DNA of 64,000 nt, from contig NZ_CP031155.1 in NCBI RefSeq assembly GCF_003344885.1, positions 868,001 through 932,000 on the forward strand, given 5' to 3'. The notes under the pieces were generated by a model. That model searched no databases, was not told the DNA's origin, and saw only the letters and a program-made list of their open reading frames with translations. Below, one piece after another: positions 38,755 to 46,778 of this stretch. How positions within the stretch are numbered: position 1 is the first letter of the stretch; each line of letters opens with the position of its first letter. The stretch is from Altererythrobacter sp. ZODW24 (lineage in GTDB: Bacteria; Pseudomonadota; Alphaproteobacteria; Sphingomonadales; Sphingomonadaceae). A program made the translations under genes and the position numbers.

Positions 38755-38801
38755 AGGTGCCTGCCAAATCGGGATCAGCATTGGCAAAAAAGGAGAACCC
38801 C

Positions 38802-39119
38802 ATGCCCAAATTCGCTTTAATTTATCGCAATGCCAACCCGCCTTCTTCGCCTGAGGAAGGGCAATCGCATATGGAGAAATGGCGCGCATGGTCCGCCGGA
38901 CTTGGCAGCGCGCTGATCGAACCCGGCATGCCGTTTTCTCAAGCTGTTACCGTGAGCAAAGACGGCATCACCAAAGTTGGAGACGAAGCGGCGCTGAACG
39001 GCATCAGCATTGTTGAGGCCGCGACTTGCGAAGAAGCAGGCGCAATGGCTCAGTCTTGTCCTCACCTGAACCTTGGCGGAGACATCATCGTCGCCGAAGG
39101 CATGGATATGGAAATGTAA
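38802..39119 (+). CDS. YCII-related domain protein
   Basis: A 105-aa cytosolic protein of the ferredoxin-like YciI/DGPF fold. Landmarks: MPKFALIYRNANPP, HMEKWRAWSAGLGSALIEPG and IVEAATCEEAGAMAQSCPHL. The ATG at 38802 has a strong AAGGAG; an in-frame extension to 38757 would cut into the operator. Probably the regulated target of the divergent TetR gene. Catalytic role unknown. Confidence 0.85.
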   Translation: MPKFALIYRNANPPSSPEEGQSHMEKWRAWSAGLGSALIEPGMPFSQAVTVSKDGITKVGDEAALNGISIVEAATCEEAGAMAQSCPHLNLGGDIIVAEGMDMEM

Positions 39120-39140
39120 GACGTACCCCGCGGGAACGTC

Positions 39141-39842
39141 TTAACGGGCGTTTCCGCGGTCACGTTCAAGTAGAAGATGGAACAGCATCGCGCGGATCTG
39201 TCCGTCGATTTGGCCATCGATCTTCTCGGGCCGCCAGCGGCGCTGGAACGCTTCAACCGCCTTGTGGCCGTCGGTAATGTCATAGCCGTAGCGTTCAAGC
39301 GCGAGATAAAACGCGCCATCATTCTCGAACGGATCGCCCAACGGAATGTCAGGACGGCGGATCGCCAACCCTAGTTTCGCCAGCCATTCCCAATCGAACA
39401 ACTCGCCCGGATCAGCCTTGCGCGCTGGCGCCACGTCGGAATGACCAACCACGTTGGAACGGGCAATGTCATGCTCCTCGACAATCCGCGCGAGTAGCGG
39501 GATCAGCGCCTCCATCTGCTCTTTCGGGAAGGGCTTATAGCCGAACTGGTGGCCATCATTGTCGAGTTCTATCCCGATGCTGGCAGAATTTACATCCTTG
39601 GTGCCGCGCCAGAAGCTGGCACCTGCATGCCAGGCGCGCTTTTCTTCGCTCACCATCTGGATGACTTCACCGGTGCGGCTGATAAGATAATGGGCGCTGA
39701 CCTGTGCCTCTTCGTCGCACATCCGCCCGAGCGCTTCGTCGGCAGTCTTCATGTCAGTGTAATGCAGCACCACCATCGATATGGGCGCTGCACGGTCATT
39801 GAAATTGGGCGACTGCTCGAAGCGGTGGACCAGCTCATCCAT
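39141..39842 (-). CDS. N-acetylmuramoyl-L-alanine amidase, AmpD/AmiD-like
   Basis: A 233-aa Amidase_2 zinc enzyme that splits the MurNAc to L-Ala bond. The zinc ligands are His27 in VVLHYTD, His in VGHSDVAP and Asp in RKADPGELFDW, with the catalytic region SIGIELDND. The C-terminal 60 residues (FYLALERYGYDI and AVEAFQRRW) look like a peptidoglycan-binding domain. No signal peptide is seen, so an AmpD-like cytosolic recycling role is plausible. It starts 5 nt after chpT. Confidence 0.9.
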   Translation of the reverse strand: MDELVHRFEQSPNFNDRAAPISMVVLHYTDMKTADEALGRMCDEEAQVSAHYLISRTGEVIQMVSEEKRAWHAGASFWRGTKDVNSASIGIELDNDGHQFGYKPFPKEQMEALIPLLARIVEEHDIARSNVVGHSDVAPARKADPGELFDWEWLAKLGLAIRRPDIPLGDPFENDGAFYLALERYGYDITDGHKAVEAFQRRWRPEKIDGQIDGQIRAMLFHLLLERDRGNAR

Positions 39843-39847
39843 CAGGA

Positions 39848-40507
39848 TTAACCGATCATCCCTTCGGTATCGCGCGGCAACACCGCACCCAAAACCAGCG
39901 ACCCATCATCGAGCTTATACTGCAGCCCGCCGCCAAGTTCTTCGGCAAGTAGATAGAGCATATGAGCAGGCGCGGTACGGCTCGTCAGCTCGTCCACCGG
40001 AATGTTGCCCTGCAGCGCCTCACCAACCGTGTCGTCGAAAACGATCCTGTCGCCGGTTGCCCGCACAACGATCTCGCTAGACTTGTCGAGCAGTTCAGCG
40101 CCAATATCGAGCCTGCCGCCGCGCAGCAGCGAATCCAGCGCGATAGAGGCAAGATTGAGCATGGTTTTAATGGCGGGCTTTGGCAGCGTGGCGGCGGTAA
40201 GTGCCCATTGCACCTCGACCCGCTCGTTTGCCCCAACCAGCGCGTTCACGACGTCCTGCGCCTCTTCAACCGGCACCATTTCACCAAAACCGCCCGCTGC
40301 CCCGAAGGCGAGGCGGAAGAACTTCAGCTTGTCAGCAGAGGCCTTGGCGCTCTGTTCGAGCAGTTCAAAACAGCGCTGGCGCATTTCGGGGTCGGTTTCG
40401 TCGGCCAGCAGCTCCAACCCATTGTTGAGCGCGCCAACCGGGCTGAGCAAATCATGGCAAAGCCGCGAGCACAGCATGCTGGCGAGGTCGAGAGAAGCAG
40501 TCGTCAT
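39848..40507 (-). CDS. chpT: Histidine phosphotransferase ChpT
   Basis: A 219-aa essential phosphotransferase that carries phosphate from CckA to CtrA and CpdR in alphaproteobacterial cell-cycle control. The DHp-like helix has SRLCHDLLSPVGALNNGLEL with phospho-accepting His18. A degenerate GHKL-like domain follows. ATG 40507 is chosen; the longer frame to 40600 overlaps the M67 gene. Lies between an M67 peptidase gene and an amidase gene on the same strand. Confidence 0.9.
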   Translation of the reverse strand: MTTASLDLASMLCSRLCHDLLSPVGALNNGLELLADETDPEMRQRCFELLEQSAKASADKLKFFRLAFGAAGGFGEMVPVEEAQDVVNALVGANERVEVQWALTAATLPKPAIKTMLNLASIALDSLLRGGRLDIGAELLDKSSEIVVRATGDRIVFDDTVGEALQGNIPVDELTSRTAPAHMLYLLAEELGGGLQYKLDDGSLVLGAVLPRDTEGMIG

Positions 40508-40547
40508 GCAGGAAATCCGCTCAGTTGTTTGTAGTTCGGAACCATCC

Positions 40548-40943
40548 CTACCCGTCTGCGACCGAGTATGAAAGCGCGGTAAAACATTCGGCATCATCAC
40601 GCCAGAAGTTCACTGCGCCATCAACAATGATTGCCCAGATTTTTCCGTCATGGGCCGCACTAGCAATATCGGTGGCGGATGGCCGCGCGAGGCCATTTGG
40701 GTGCGAATGGTAATAGCCCGCGATTTTCGGGCCGCCGTTTCGTTCAGCACGGTGCGCGTCGATCAGCGCTTGCGCATCCACTTCAAAATGGGTCGCTGGA
40801 TCTGGGTGCACGTTGTTCGCCGGAATGGCGGCAGTGATCGAACCACCCTCGCCAAATAGAATTCCGCAGCACTCTAGCGGGTGTGCGGCCCGTGCCGCTT
40901 CCTCAATCAAATCGAGGACTTCTCTTGTAACCACCAAACGCAT
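40548..40943 (-). CDS. M67-family JAMM/MPN+ metallopeptidase
   Basis: A 131-aa protein with a complete JAMM site: Glu24 (HPLECCG), His79 and His81 (YYHSHPNG), Ser89 and Asp92 (PSATD). Bacterial stand-alone JAMM proteins often process the C-terminus of ubiquitin-like sulfur carriers, but no such gene is nearby. First gene of the M67-chpT-amidase group, with divergent rluD only 17 nt away. Confidence 0.9.
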   Translation of the reverse strand: MRLVVTREVLDLIEEAARAAHPLECCGILFGEGGSITAAIPANNVHPDPATHFEVDAQALIDAHRAERNGGPKIAGYYHSHPNGLARPSATDIASAAHDGKIWAIIVDGAVNFWRDDAECFTALSYSVADG

Positions 40944-40960
40944 CGCCCATTCCCATAGTC

Positions 40961-41914
40961 ATGGGATCAGACAATGTCATTCGCGGAGCAGTTGCGTCGT
41001 CGGGCCGCCTCGACAAGGCCTTGGCCGATGTCACAGATTTATCGCGGGAGCGGATCAAGGCTCTGATCGCGGACGGCGCGGTCATCGTCGATGAAGCCGC
41101 CGCCAGCAGCCCGTCTGCCAAAGTGAAGGCCGATACGCATTTCGTGATCACCCTACCCCCGCCGACACCCGCCGAGGCGCTTCCCGAGGATATTCCGCTC
41201 GATGTTGCGTTTGAGGACGACGATCTGATCGTGATCAACAAGCCTGCCGGCATGGTTGTTCATCCTGCCGCTGGGAACCATTCGGGAACACTGGTCAACG
41301 CCCTGCTGCACCACTGCAAGGGGCAATTGTCGGGAATCGGCGGAGTTGCGCGGCCTGGTATCGTTCACCGCATCGATAAGGATACTTCTGGTTTACTGGT
41401 CGCTGCAAAATCTACTGCTGCGCATGAGGGGCTCGCTGCACAGTTCGCAGACCATTCGATTGAGCGCCGATATCTAGCTGTTGTGGGCGGCCGGCTGATG
41501 CCCCCGACTGGCACCATTTCCACGCGAATCGGACGCTCCGATCGCAACCGCAAAAAAATGGCGGTTCTGGAAGATGACGCGTCACGCGGAAAGCATGCGA
41601 TTACGCATTATAAAACACTAAAATCACTTGATTTTTGCACCTTGATCGAATGCCGGCTTGAAACCGGTAGAACCCATCAGATCCGGGTTCATATGTCATC
41701 AATCAAACATGCGCTAATAGGAGATCAAGTCTACGGGCGTCCGCCCACAAATCTGAAGCCAATTCTCGACCGAATCAGCTTTCACAGACAGGCACTGCAT
41801 GCCGCCGATTTGGGCTTTGTGCATCCGGTTACATGTAACCGAATCGAGCTTAGCGCCGAATTACCAGCCGATATGCAGGAACTGATCGACGAAACCGATG
41901 GTTTGAATCGATGA
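40961..41914 (+). CDS. rluD: 23S rRNA pseudouridine synthase RluD
   Basis: A 317-aa enzyme that makes pseudouridines in helix 69 of 23S rRNA. S4 domain at about 14-60; catalytic motif HRIDKDTSGLL with Asp139 (the same number as in E. coli RluD) and GRTHQIRVHM. Typical length. Ends just before the rpoH promoter, whose -35 begins 7 nt after the stop. Confidence 0.92.
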   Translation: MGSDNVIRGAVASSGRLDKALADVTDLSRERIKALIADGAVIVDEAAASSPSAKVKADTHFVITLPPPTPAEALPEDIPLDVAFEDDDLIVINKPAGMVVHPAAGNHSGTLVNALLHHCKGQLSGIGGVARPGIVHRIDKDTSGLLVAAKSTAAHEGLAAQFADHSIERRYLAVVGGRLMPPTGTISTRIGRSDRNRKKMAVLEDDASRGKHAITHYKTLKSLDFCTLIECRLETGRTHQIRVHMSSIKHALIGDQVYGRPPTNLKPILDRISFHRQALHAADLGFVHPVTCNRIELSAELPADMQELIDETDGLNR

Positions 41915-41920
41915 AACGCA

Positions 41921-41950
41921 CTTGGATGGCGGCAGAAACGCCCCTATATT
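41921..41950 (+). promoter_or_regulatory. Heat-shock-type promoter of rpoH, also sigma70-like
   Basis: CTTGGA (41921-41926), a 14-nt spacer and CCCCTATAT fit the sigma32 consensus very well. In alphaproteobacterial terms this is CTTG-N18-CCTATATT. The same bases can be read as a sigma70 promoter, TTGGAT-N17-TATATT. A transcript would start about 70 nt before the rpoH ATG. Confidence 0.75.
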
Positions 41951-42026
41951 GCTTCCGTGGCCTGCATTGAGGGATGCCCATCAGGGGTCCGCACAGTTTG
42001 GCCGACAACGAAAGGTTTGGGAAAAC

Positions 42027-42935
42027 ATGACTACTAAGAAGAAGACCGTTTCGGTCCCGGCACTCAGCGGCGAGCAAAGCCTCAATCGCTATCTGTCCGA
42101 AATCAAAAAATACCCACTGTTGACGCCCGAGCAGGAATATATGCTCGCGAAGCGTTATGCCGAACATGAAGATCCAGAAGCTGCAGCGCAGCTCGTCACG
42201 TCGCATCTGCGTCTCGTGGCCAAGATCGCGATGGGCTACCGCGGATATGGCCTACCCGTCAGCGACCTGATTTCCGAGGGGAATGTCGGGCTGATGCAAG
42301 GCGTCAAGAAATTCGAACCCGATCGCGGCTTCCGCCTCGCCACCTATGCAATGTGGTGGATCAAGGCGAGCATGCAGGAGTTTATTCTTCGCAGCTGGTC
42401 GCTCGTGAAAATGGGCACCACCGCCGCGCAGAAGAAGCTGTTCTTCAACCTGCGCCGGATGAAGAAAGAGCTGGAGGCTTACGAAGACTCCGATCTCAAC
42501 CCCGATGACCTGAACACAATCGCCACAACGCTTGGCGTTGCGGAGCAGGAAGTCATCAATATGAACCGCCGGATGATGATGGGGGGCGATGCGTCGCTCA
42601 ACGTCCAGATGCGCGGTGATGAAGATGGCGCGGGTCAGTGGCAGGATTGGCTGACGGATGACCGTCCGCTGCAGGACAAAACGGTTGCCGACGCTGAAGA
42701 GGCTTCGGTCCGCCATGAAATGCTGGGCGAAGCGATGGATGCGCTGAACGAACGCGAACAACACATCCTGACCGAGCGCCGCCTGACGGAAAACCCGCAG
42801 ACGCTGGAACAGCTAAGCCAGGTTTACGACGTAAGCCGCGAGCGTATTCGCCAGATCGAAGTGCGCGCGTTTGAGAAACTTCAGAAGGCGATGAAAACGA
42901 TTGCCGGCGAAAGGTTCACACCTGCTGCGGCGTAA
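42027..42935 (+). CDS. rpoH: RNA polymerase heat-shock sigma factor RpoH (sigma32)
   Basis: A 302-aa sigma factor directing heat-shock transcription. The RpoH box is present as QKKLFFNLR. Region 2 shows SEGNVGLMQGVKKFEPDRGFR-type residues and TYAMWWIKA; region 4 shows SQVYDVSRERIRQIEVRAFEKL. ATG 42027 (MTTKKKTVSVPAL) is the family start; the upstream frame to 41922 covers the promoter and is rejected. Followed by a strong terminator. The promoter suggests positive autoregulation. Confidence 0.95.
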   Translation: MTTKKKTVSVPALSGEQSLNRYLSEIKKYPLLTPEQEYMLAKRYAEHEDPEAAAQLVTSHLRLVAKIAMGYRGYGLPVSDLISEGNVGLMQGVKKFEPDRGFRLATYAMWWIKASMQEFILRSWSLVKMGTTAAQKKLFFNLRRMKKELEAYEDSDLNPDDLNTIATTLGVAEQEVINMNRRMMMGGDASLNVQMRGDEDGAGQWQDWLTDDRPLQDKTVADAEEASVRHEMLGEAMDALNEREQHILTERRLTENPQTLEQLSQVYDVSRERIRQIEVRAFEKLQKAMKTIAGERFTPAAA

Positions 42936-42952
42936 TCGCACCGACACATTGG

Positions 42953-42990
42953 AAACCCTCTCCGTTCGTCCGAACGGGGAGGGTTTTTCT
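42953..42990 (+). terminator. Terminator of rpoH
   Basis: Stem AACCCTC-T-CCGTTCG / CGAACGG-G-GAGGGTT with a 2-nt loop, then TTTTCTTTTTC. Confidence 0.88.
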
Positions 42991-43019
42991 TTTTCTACTC
43001 CTCTCGCTAAGTGCCGAAC

Positions 43020-43688
43020 ATGATCCGCGTCTTCACTTTCCTTGCCAAAATCATCATCTGGTTTTTGCTCATTAGCGTCGGGCTGGTGATCATCTTCCGC
43101 TTCGTGCCGGTGCCGGTCACCGCGACCATGTTGATGGACGAGGAAAGCATCACCAAAGACTGGGAGCCGCTGTCCGATATCGACCGCAATATGGTTCGCG
43201 CTGTCATCGCAGCGGAGGATTCCAAGTTTTGCAGCCATGACGGTTTCGACCGAGAGGCTATCGAACGAGCGATGAAATCTAACGCCAACGGGGGCCGTAT
43301 TCGTGGTGGCTCCTCGATCAGCCAACAGACAGCGAAGAACGTCTTTCTGTGGCAAGGCGGCGGCTATTTCCGCAAGGGTCTAGAGGCGTGGTTCACTTTT
43401 CTGATCGAGAATATGTGGGGCAAGCGCCGGATCATGGAAGTTTATCTCAACGTCGCGGAGACGGGCATCGGGACCTACGGCGCCGAGGCCGGAGCGCAGC
43501 GCTATTTCAACCATTCTGCCGCCAGCCTTACCCCGCTTGAGGCAGGCCGCATGGCAGCCGCCCTACCCCTACCCAAGAAGCGCGCTGTTGCAAATCCTTC
43601 GGGCTGGCTTCGCCGCCACGGCAATACCATCGCCGCGCGCGTGGGTGTCGTGCGGCGTGACGGCCTCGACGCCTGCGTCTACGACTAG
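43020..43688 (+). CDS. mtgA: Monofunctional biosynthetic peptidoglycan transglycosylase
   Basis: A GT51 enzyme that polymerises lipid II into glycan strands. One N-terminal transmembrane helix (about 8-28), then motif 1 AAEDSKFCSHDGFD with catalytic Glu, motif 2 RGGSSISQQTAKN, motif 3 KRRIMEVYLNVAETG and motif 5 ALPLPKKRAVANPS. ATG 43020 is chosen, while GTG 43011 would add three residues; neither has a clear SD. About 222 aa, normal. 3 nt before the CDF gene, so probably cotranscribed. Confidence 0.93.
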   Translation: MIRVFTFLAKIIIWFLLISVGLVIIFRFVPVPVTATMLMDEESITKDWEPLSDIDRNMVRAVIAAEDSKFCSHDGFDREAIERAMKSNANGGRIRGGSSISQQTAKNVFLWQGGGYFRKGLEAWFTFLIENMWGKRRIMEVYLNVAETGIGTYGAEAGAQRYFNHSAASLTPLEAGRMAAALPLPKKRAVANPSGWLRRHGNTIAARVGVVRRDGLDACVYD

Positions 43689-43691
43689 GCC

Positions 43692-44630
43692 ATGGGCGCA
43701 GGACACTCTCACTCGCATGATCATGGGCATCACCACGGGCACGGGCATTTGCACGCGCCCGCCGATTTCGGCAACGCCTTCGCAATCGGCATCGCGCTCA
43801 ATGTTATCTTTGTGGTGGTGGAGGCGACATACGGTTTTCTGTCAGGGTCGATGGCGCTGGTCGCCGATGCGGGGCACAACCTCTCCGATGTCTTGAGCCT
43901 GCTGCTGGCTTGGGGCGCGAGCGTTCTCGCCAAGCGCAAACCGAGCGAGCGCTTCACATATGGTCTAAAGAGTTCGACAATCCTTGCAGCGATGGCCAAC
44001 GCCGCCACGCTGATGATCGCGCTGGGCATCATTCTGGTCGAGACAATCCGCCGTTTTGCCGATCCGCAGCCCGTTGAGGGCGGCACGGTCATGCTGGTCG
44101 CCGGCATCGGCATTGTGATCAACACGGCGACGGCTTTGCTCTTCCTCAGGGGCCGCAAGGACGACCTCAATATCCGCGGTGCATTCATGCATATGGCGGC
44201 TGACGCGCTGGTATCGCTCGGCGTTGTGATATCAGGCGCGATGATCTTGCTCACGGGCGCGCTGTGGATCGACCCGGTCACCAGCCTGATTATTGTCGCA
44301 CTGATTGCCTGGGGAACTTGGGGCCTTGCAAAAGACAGCCTGAAGATGGGCCTACTGGGCGTGCCTGATAATTGCGACGAAGGCGCTGTGCGCACCTATC
44401 TGACCAGCCTGCCAGGCGTCGACCGTGTCCATGATCTCCACATCTGGCCAATGAGCACGACGGAGACCGCCTTCACCGCGCATCTTGTGATGCCAGGCGG
44501 ACATCCCGGTGACGTGTTCCTGCATGAAGTCGCGCATGAGCTGGAGCACAGCCATAATATCGGCCACGCGACGATCCAGATTGAACGGGATTGTGAGGAC
44601 TGCGTTCTGGAGGACGAGGCTAAGGTCTAA
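43692..44630 (+). CDS. Cation diffusion facilitator metal exporter (CzcD/ZitB-like)
   Basis: A 312-aa, six-helix inner-membrane antiporter exporting Zn2+ or related cations. The first 21 residues contain ten His (GHSHSHDHGHHHGHGHLH), a metal-binding tail. Transport-site motifs are LVADAGHNLSDVLSL in helix 2 and MHMAADALVSLGVV in helix 5. The cytoplasmic C-terminal domain has VHDLHIWPMSTTETAFTAHL. Overlaps the convergent methyltransferase gene by 4 nt. Confidence 0.93.
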   Translation: MGAGHSHSHDHGHHHGHGHLHAPADFGNAFAIGIALNVIFVVVEATYGFLSGSMALVADAGHNLSDVLSLLLAWGASVLAKRKPSERFTYGLKSSTILAAMANAATLMIALGIILVETIRRFADPQPVEGGTVMLVAGIGIVINTATALLFLRGRKDDLNIRGAFMHMAADALVSLGVVISGAMILLTGALWIDPVTSLIIVALIAWGTWGLAKDSLKMGLLGVPDNCDEGAVRTYLTSLPGVDRVHDLHIWPMSTTETAFTAHLVMPGGHPGDVFLHEVAHELEHSHNIGHATIQIERDCEDCVLEDEAKV

Positions 44631-45349
44631 TCCCTCAGCTTACGAAACAGGGCCGCGCTTTCGGTCACACCTTCGAGACGCTTGTTATCCCAGCCATAAA
44701 GCAGATCGAGCGGCGGTTCCTCTGCGCGGAAACCCTCCACCTCATACCGCTCCGCCATTGCCAGATCGACGAACCGGAAGTGTGAATTCCAAAGCGCCAG
44801 AGTTCCGCCTTCGACCAGTGCTGCATCGAGCGATCCCATCCCGGCCTCAAACTTCTCAAAAGGCAGGATCTGCGAGCATTCGTGCGGCGCGCCTTTCTCC
44901 AACTCACCATGGCGGCACACCGCTAGCGCCAGCACAGCATCGAATTTCTCGCCAACCGGCGGTGCAGAGGCCAACCGGTAGTCGCCGCCCGGATCACGCG
45001 CCTTTGCAATTGCGATGGCATAAGGATTGATGTCGATGCCCGTGATCTTGCCATGTGGGAGGCGGCTCTTCATCGCGCGCACTTCTTCACCCGTTGAGCA
45101 CCCGAAGGATAGAATTCGCGGATCAAACGAGTCGCCCAGCAACCGCGCCAATTCATCGAATAAGCCCGGATAGCGGTTTTCAGCCGTCGTCGGCCAAGGC
45201 TGAAGCAACAGCGGATCGTTAGCGCGCCTCAGCCGTGTGACGGATCGCAGTTCCGGGTCGGTCAATCGGTGTAGCCAACGCCCAAATGCCATGCCGCCGG
45301 GTATTCGGCGCGCTACGTCCTTCAAGATTCCGTTCGAACCTTTAGCCAT
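44627..45349 (-). CDS. Class I SAM-dependent methyltransferase
   Basis: A 240-aa predicted methyltransferase. Motif I is PRILSFGCSTGEE, similar to the CheR-type SAM pocket, and the acidic motif II is ITGIDINPYAI. Substrate cannot be assigned. ATG 45349 is preferred to GTG 45355. Divergent from the ECF sigma gene with about 80 nt between them, so shared regulation is possible. Confidence 0.8.
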   Translation of the reverse strand: MAKGSNGILKDVARRIPGGMAFGRWLHRLTDPELRSVTRLRRANDPLLLQPWPTTAENRYPGLFDELARLLGDSFDPRILSFGCSTGEEVRAMKSRLPHGKITGIDINPYAIAIAKARDPGGDYRLASAPPVGEKFDAVLALAVCRHGELEKGAPHECSQILPFEKFEAGMGSLDAALVEGGTLALWNSHFRFVDLAMAERYEVEGFRAEEPPLDLLYGWDNKRLEGVTESAALFRKLRD

Positions 45350-45370
45350 AACCACAGAGTGATTACCGTA

Positions 45371-45388
45371 TGTTACATGAATGTGACA
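45371..45388. promoter_or_regulatory. Imperfect palindrome between methyltransferase and ECF sigma genes
   Basis: Arms TGTTACAT (45371-45378) and ATGTGACA (45381-45388) pair at 7 of 8 positions around GA. It lies in the divergent promoter region and could be an operator; no regulator is assigned. Confidence 0.35.
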
Positions 45389-45428
45389 TGGTGACGGATG
45401 GCCATTCTGCCTGTAACCGTTGGCTTAT

Positions 45429-46019
45429 ATGGGCCCCGACACTCCGCCAGAAACCACTTCCAACACTTCCCGCGAGAAACTGCGGGCAGATATGGTGCGA
45501 CTGGCTTCGGGTGACCGGGCAGCGCTCAGCGATATATATTCCGCCACCTCAGCGAAGCTTTTTGGCATCTGCTTCCGTATCTTAAATGACAGGCGCGAAG
45601 CGGAGGATGCGTTGCAGGATGTTTACCTTGGTCTTTGGCAGCGGGCAGACCGCTACGATCCTGCGCGCGCAAGCCCGATCAGTTGGCTGGCAACCTTCGC
45701 CCGCAACCGCGCGATCGACCGGCTTCGCAGCAGCAAACGGGTGCGTGATGCACTGCCTGAAGATGCCGCAATGGCAGTCGAAGACGACGCACCGCTGGCT
45801 GACAGTGTGGCCGAGGACAAACAGCGCGATGCGCGCATCCATCAATGCCTCGGCAAGTTGGAGAAGCGCCAGCAGGGCGCCATTCGCACCGCCTTTTTCG
45901 ACGGCGCGACATATAAGGAGCTCGCCGAAACGCAGGGCGTGCCGCTTGGAACGATGAAAAGCTGGGTCCGTAGGGGCCTGGCCGCACTGGGAAAGTGTTT
46001 AGGGTCAGACAATGAATGA
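45429..46019 (+). CDS. ECF sigma factor, SigK-like
   Basis: A 196-aa group 4 sigma factor. Region 2 has DIYSATSAKLFGICFRIL, EAEDALQDVYLGLWQ and PISWLATFARNRAIDRLR; region 4 has FFDGATYKELAETQGVPLGTMKSWVRRGL. An 8-nt overlap with the RskA-type anti-sigma gene identifies its regulator. The start is uncertain: ATG 45429 or TTG 45420, neither with an SD. Together with the fasciclin gene downstream it recalls the mycobacterial SigK-RskA locus. Likely responds to an envelope signal. Confidence 0.9.
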   Translation: MGPDTPPETTSNTSREKLRADMVRLASGDRAALSDIYSATSAKLFGICFRILNDRREAEDALQDVYLGLWQRADRYDPARASPISWLATFARNRAIDRLRSSKRVRDALPEDAAMAVEDDAPLADSVAEDKQRDARIHQCLGKLEKRQQGAIRTAFFDGATYKELAETQGVPLGTMKSWVRRGLAALGKCLGSDNE

Positions 46020-46698
46020 ACGCAGCCGCCTTGCCGCCGAACATGCCTTGGGCCTCCTCACAGGCGAGGAAGCGATGCAAGCGCACGGACTAATGGCAAA
46101 CGACGGAGATTTCGCCGCTGAAGTTGCGGAGTGGGAAGACCGCCTAGCGCCGCTCATGGACGAATTGCCTGATGTCGAGCCGGGCCCCGAACTTTGGAAC
46201 CGGATCGAAGCCGCGATGGCCGAGCCAACAAGGGGCGCTGAGGTTGTTACTTTGCGTAAGCGGTTGCGGAATTGGCAGCTCGCTACCGGACTTTCCGCTG
46301 CAGCTGCAGTTGCGCTTGCTGTATTCGTATTTCCCACGCAGGGGCCCGTGGCGGTGCAAGAGGCCCCGCTCGTTGCTTCGATCCCGATTGGTGACACGCA
46401 GCTGCGCGTTGGCGTGACCTTCCTGCCTGAACGGGATGAATTGCTCGTATCCGCAAGCGGACTGACCGCTGACGGTGTGCATGATCACGAATTGTGGCTG
46501 GTCGACGATGCTGGACAGACACGCTCGCTGGGCGTCGTCGAGCCTGGTTTCGAACGCCGTGTCACGCTGGAACCGGCGCTCGCCAGCACAATTGCCAATG
46601 GCTCAGACCTTGTGCTGACCCGCGAGCCCCTAGGCGGTGCGCCCGCCGGCGGTAGTGCCGGTCCGGTGGTCGCATCCGGCGAATTCGCAACAATTTAA
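46012..46698 (+). CDS. RskA-type transmembrane anti-sigma factor
   Basis: A 228-aa protein. The N-terminal anti-sigma segment RLAAEHALGLLTGEEA is typical of the RskA/RslA class and lacks a zinc-binding HxxxCxxC. One transmembrane helix at about 89-107 (WQLATGLSAAAAVALAVFVF), then a periplasmic RskA_C domain (TQLRVGVTFLPERDELLVSASGL and HDHELWLVDDAG). Predicted to hold the sigma factor at the membrane and release it on regulated proteolysis. Confidence 0.9.
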   Translation: MNERSRLAAEHALGLLTGEEAMQAHGLMANDGDFAAEVAEWEDRLAPLMDELPDVEPGPELWNRIEAAMAEPTRGAEVVTLRKRLRNWQLATGLSAAAAVALAVFVFPTQGPVAVQEAPLVASIPIGDTQLRVGVTFLPERDELLVSASGLTADGVHDHELWLVDDAGQTRSLGVVEPGFERRVTLEPALASTIANGSDLVLTREPLGGAPAGGSAGPVVASGEFATI

Positions 46699-46778
46699 AC
46701 TTTTTTGCATCCGCTACGGCGGTCGCTCCGTAACTCTCCATGCAAGCAGGACGCAGCTTGCCTAACTTGGAGATTACG

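Noticed and set aside
45411-45428. Autoregulatory ECF promoter directly upstream of the sigma gene
   Set aside because: CTGTAAC at 45411 resembles the element before the fasciclin gene, but no matching -35 sits at a consistent spacing.
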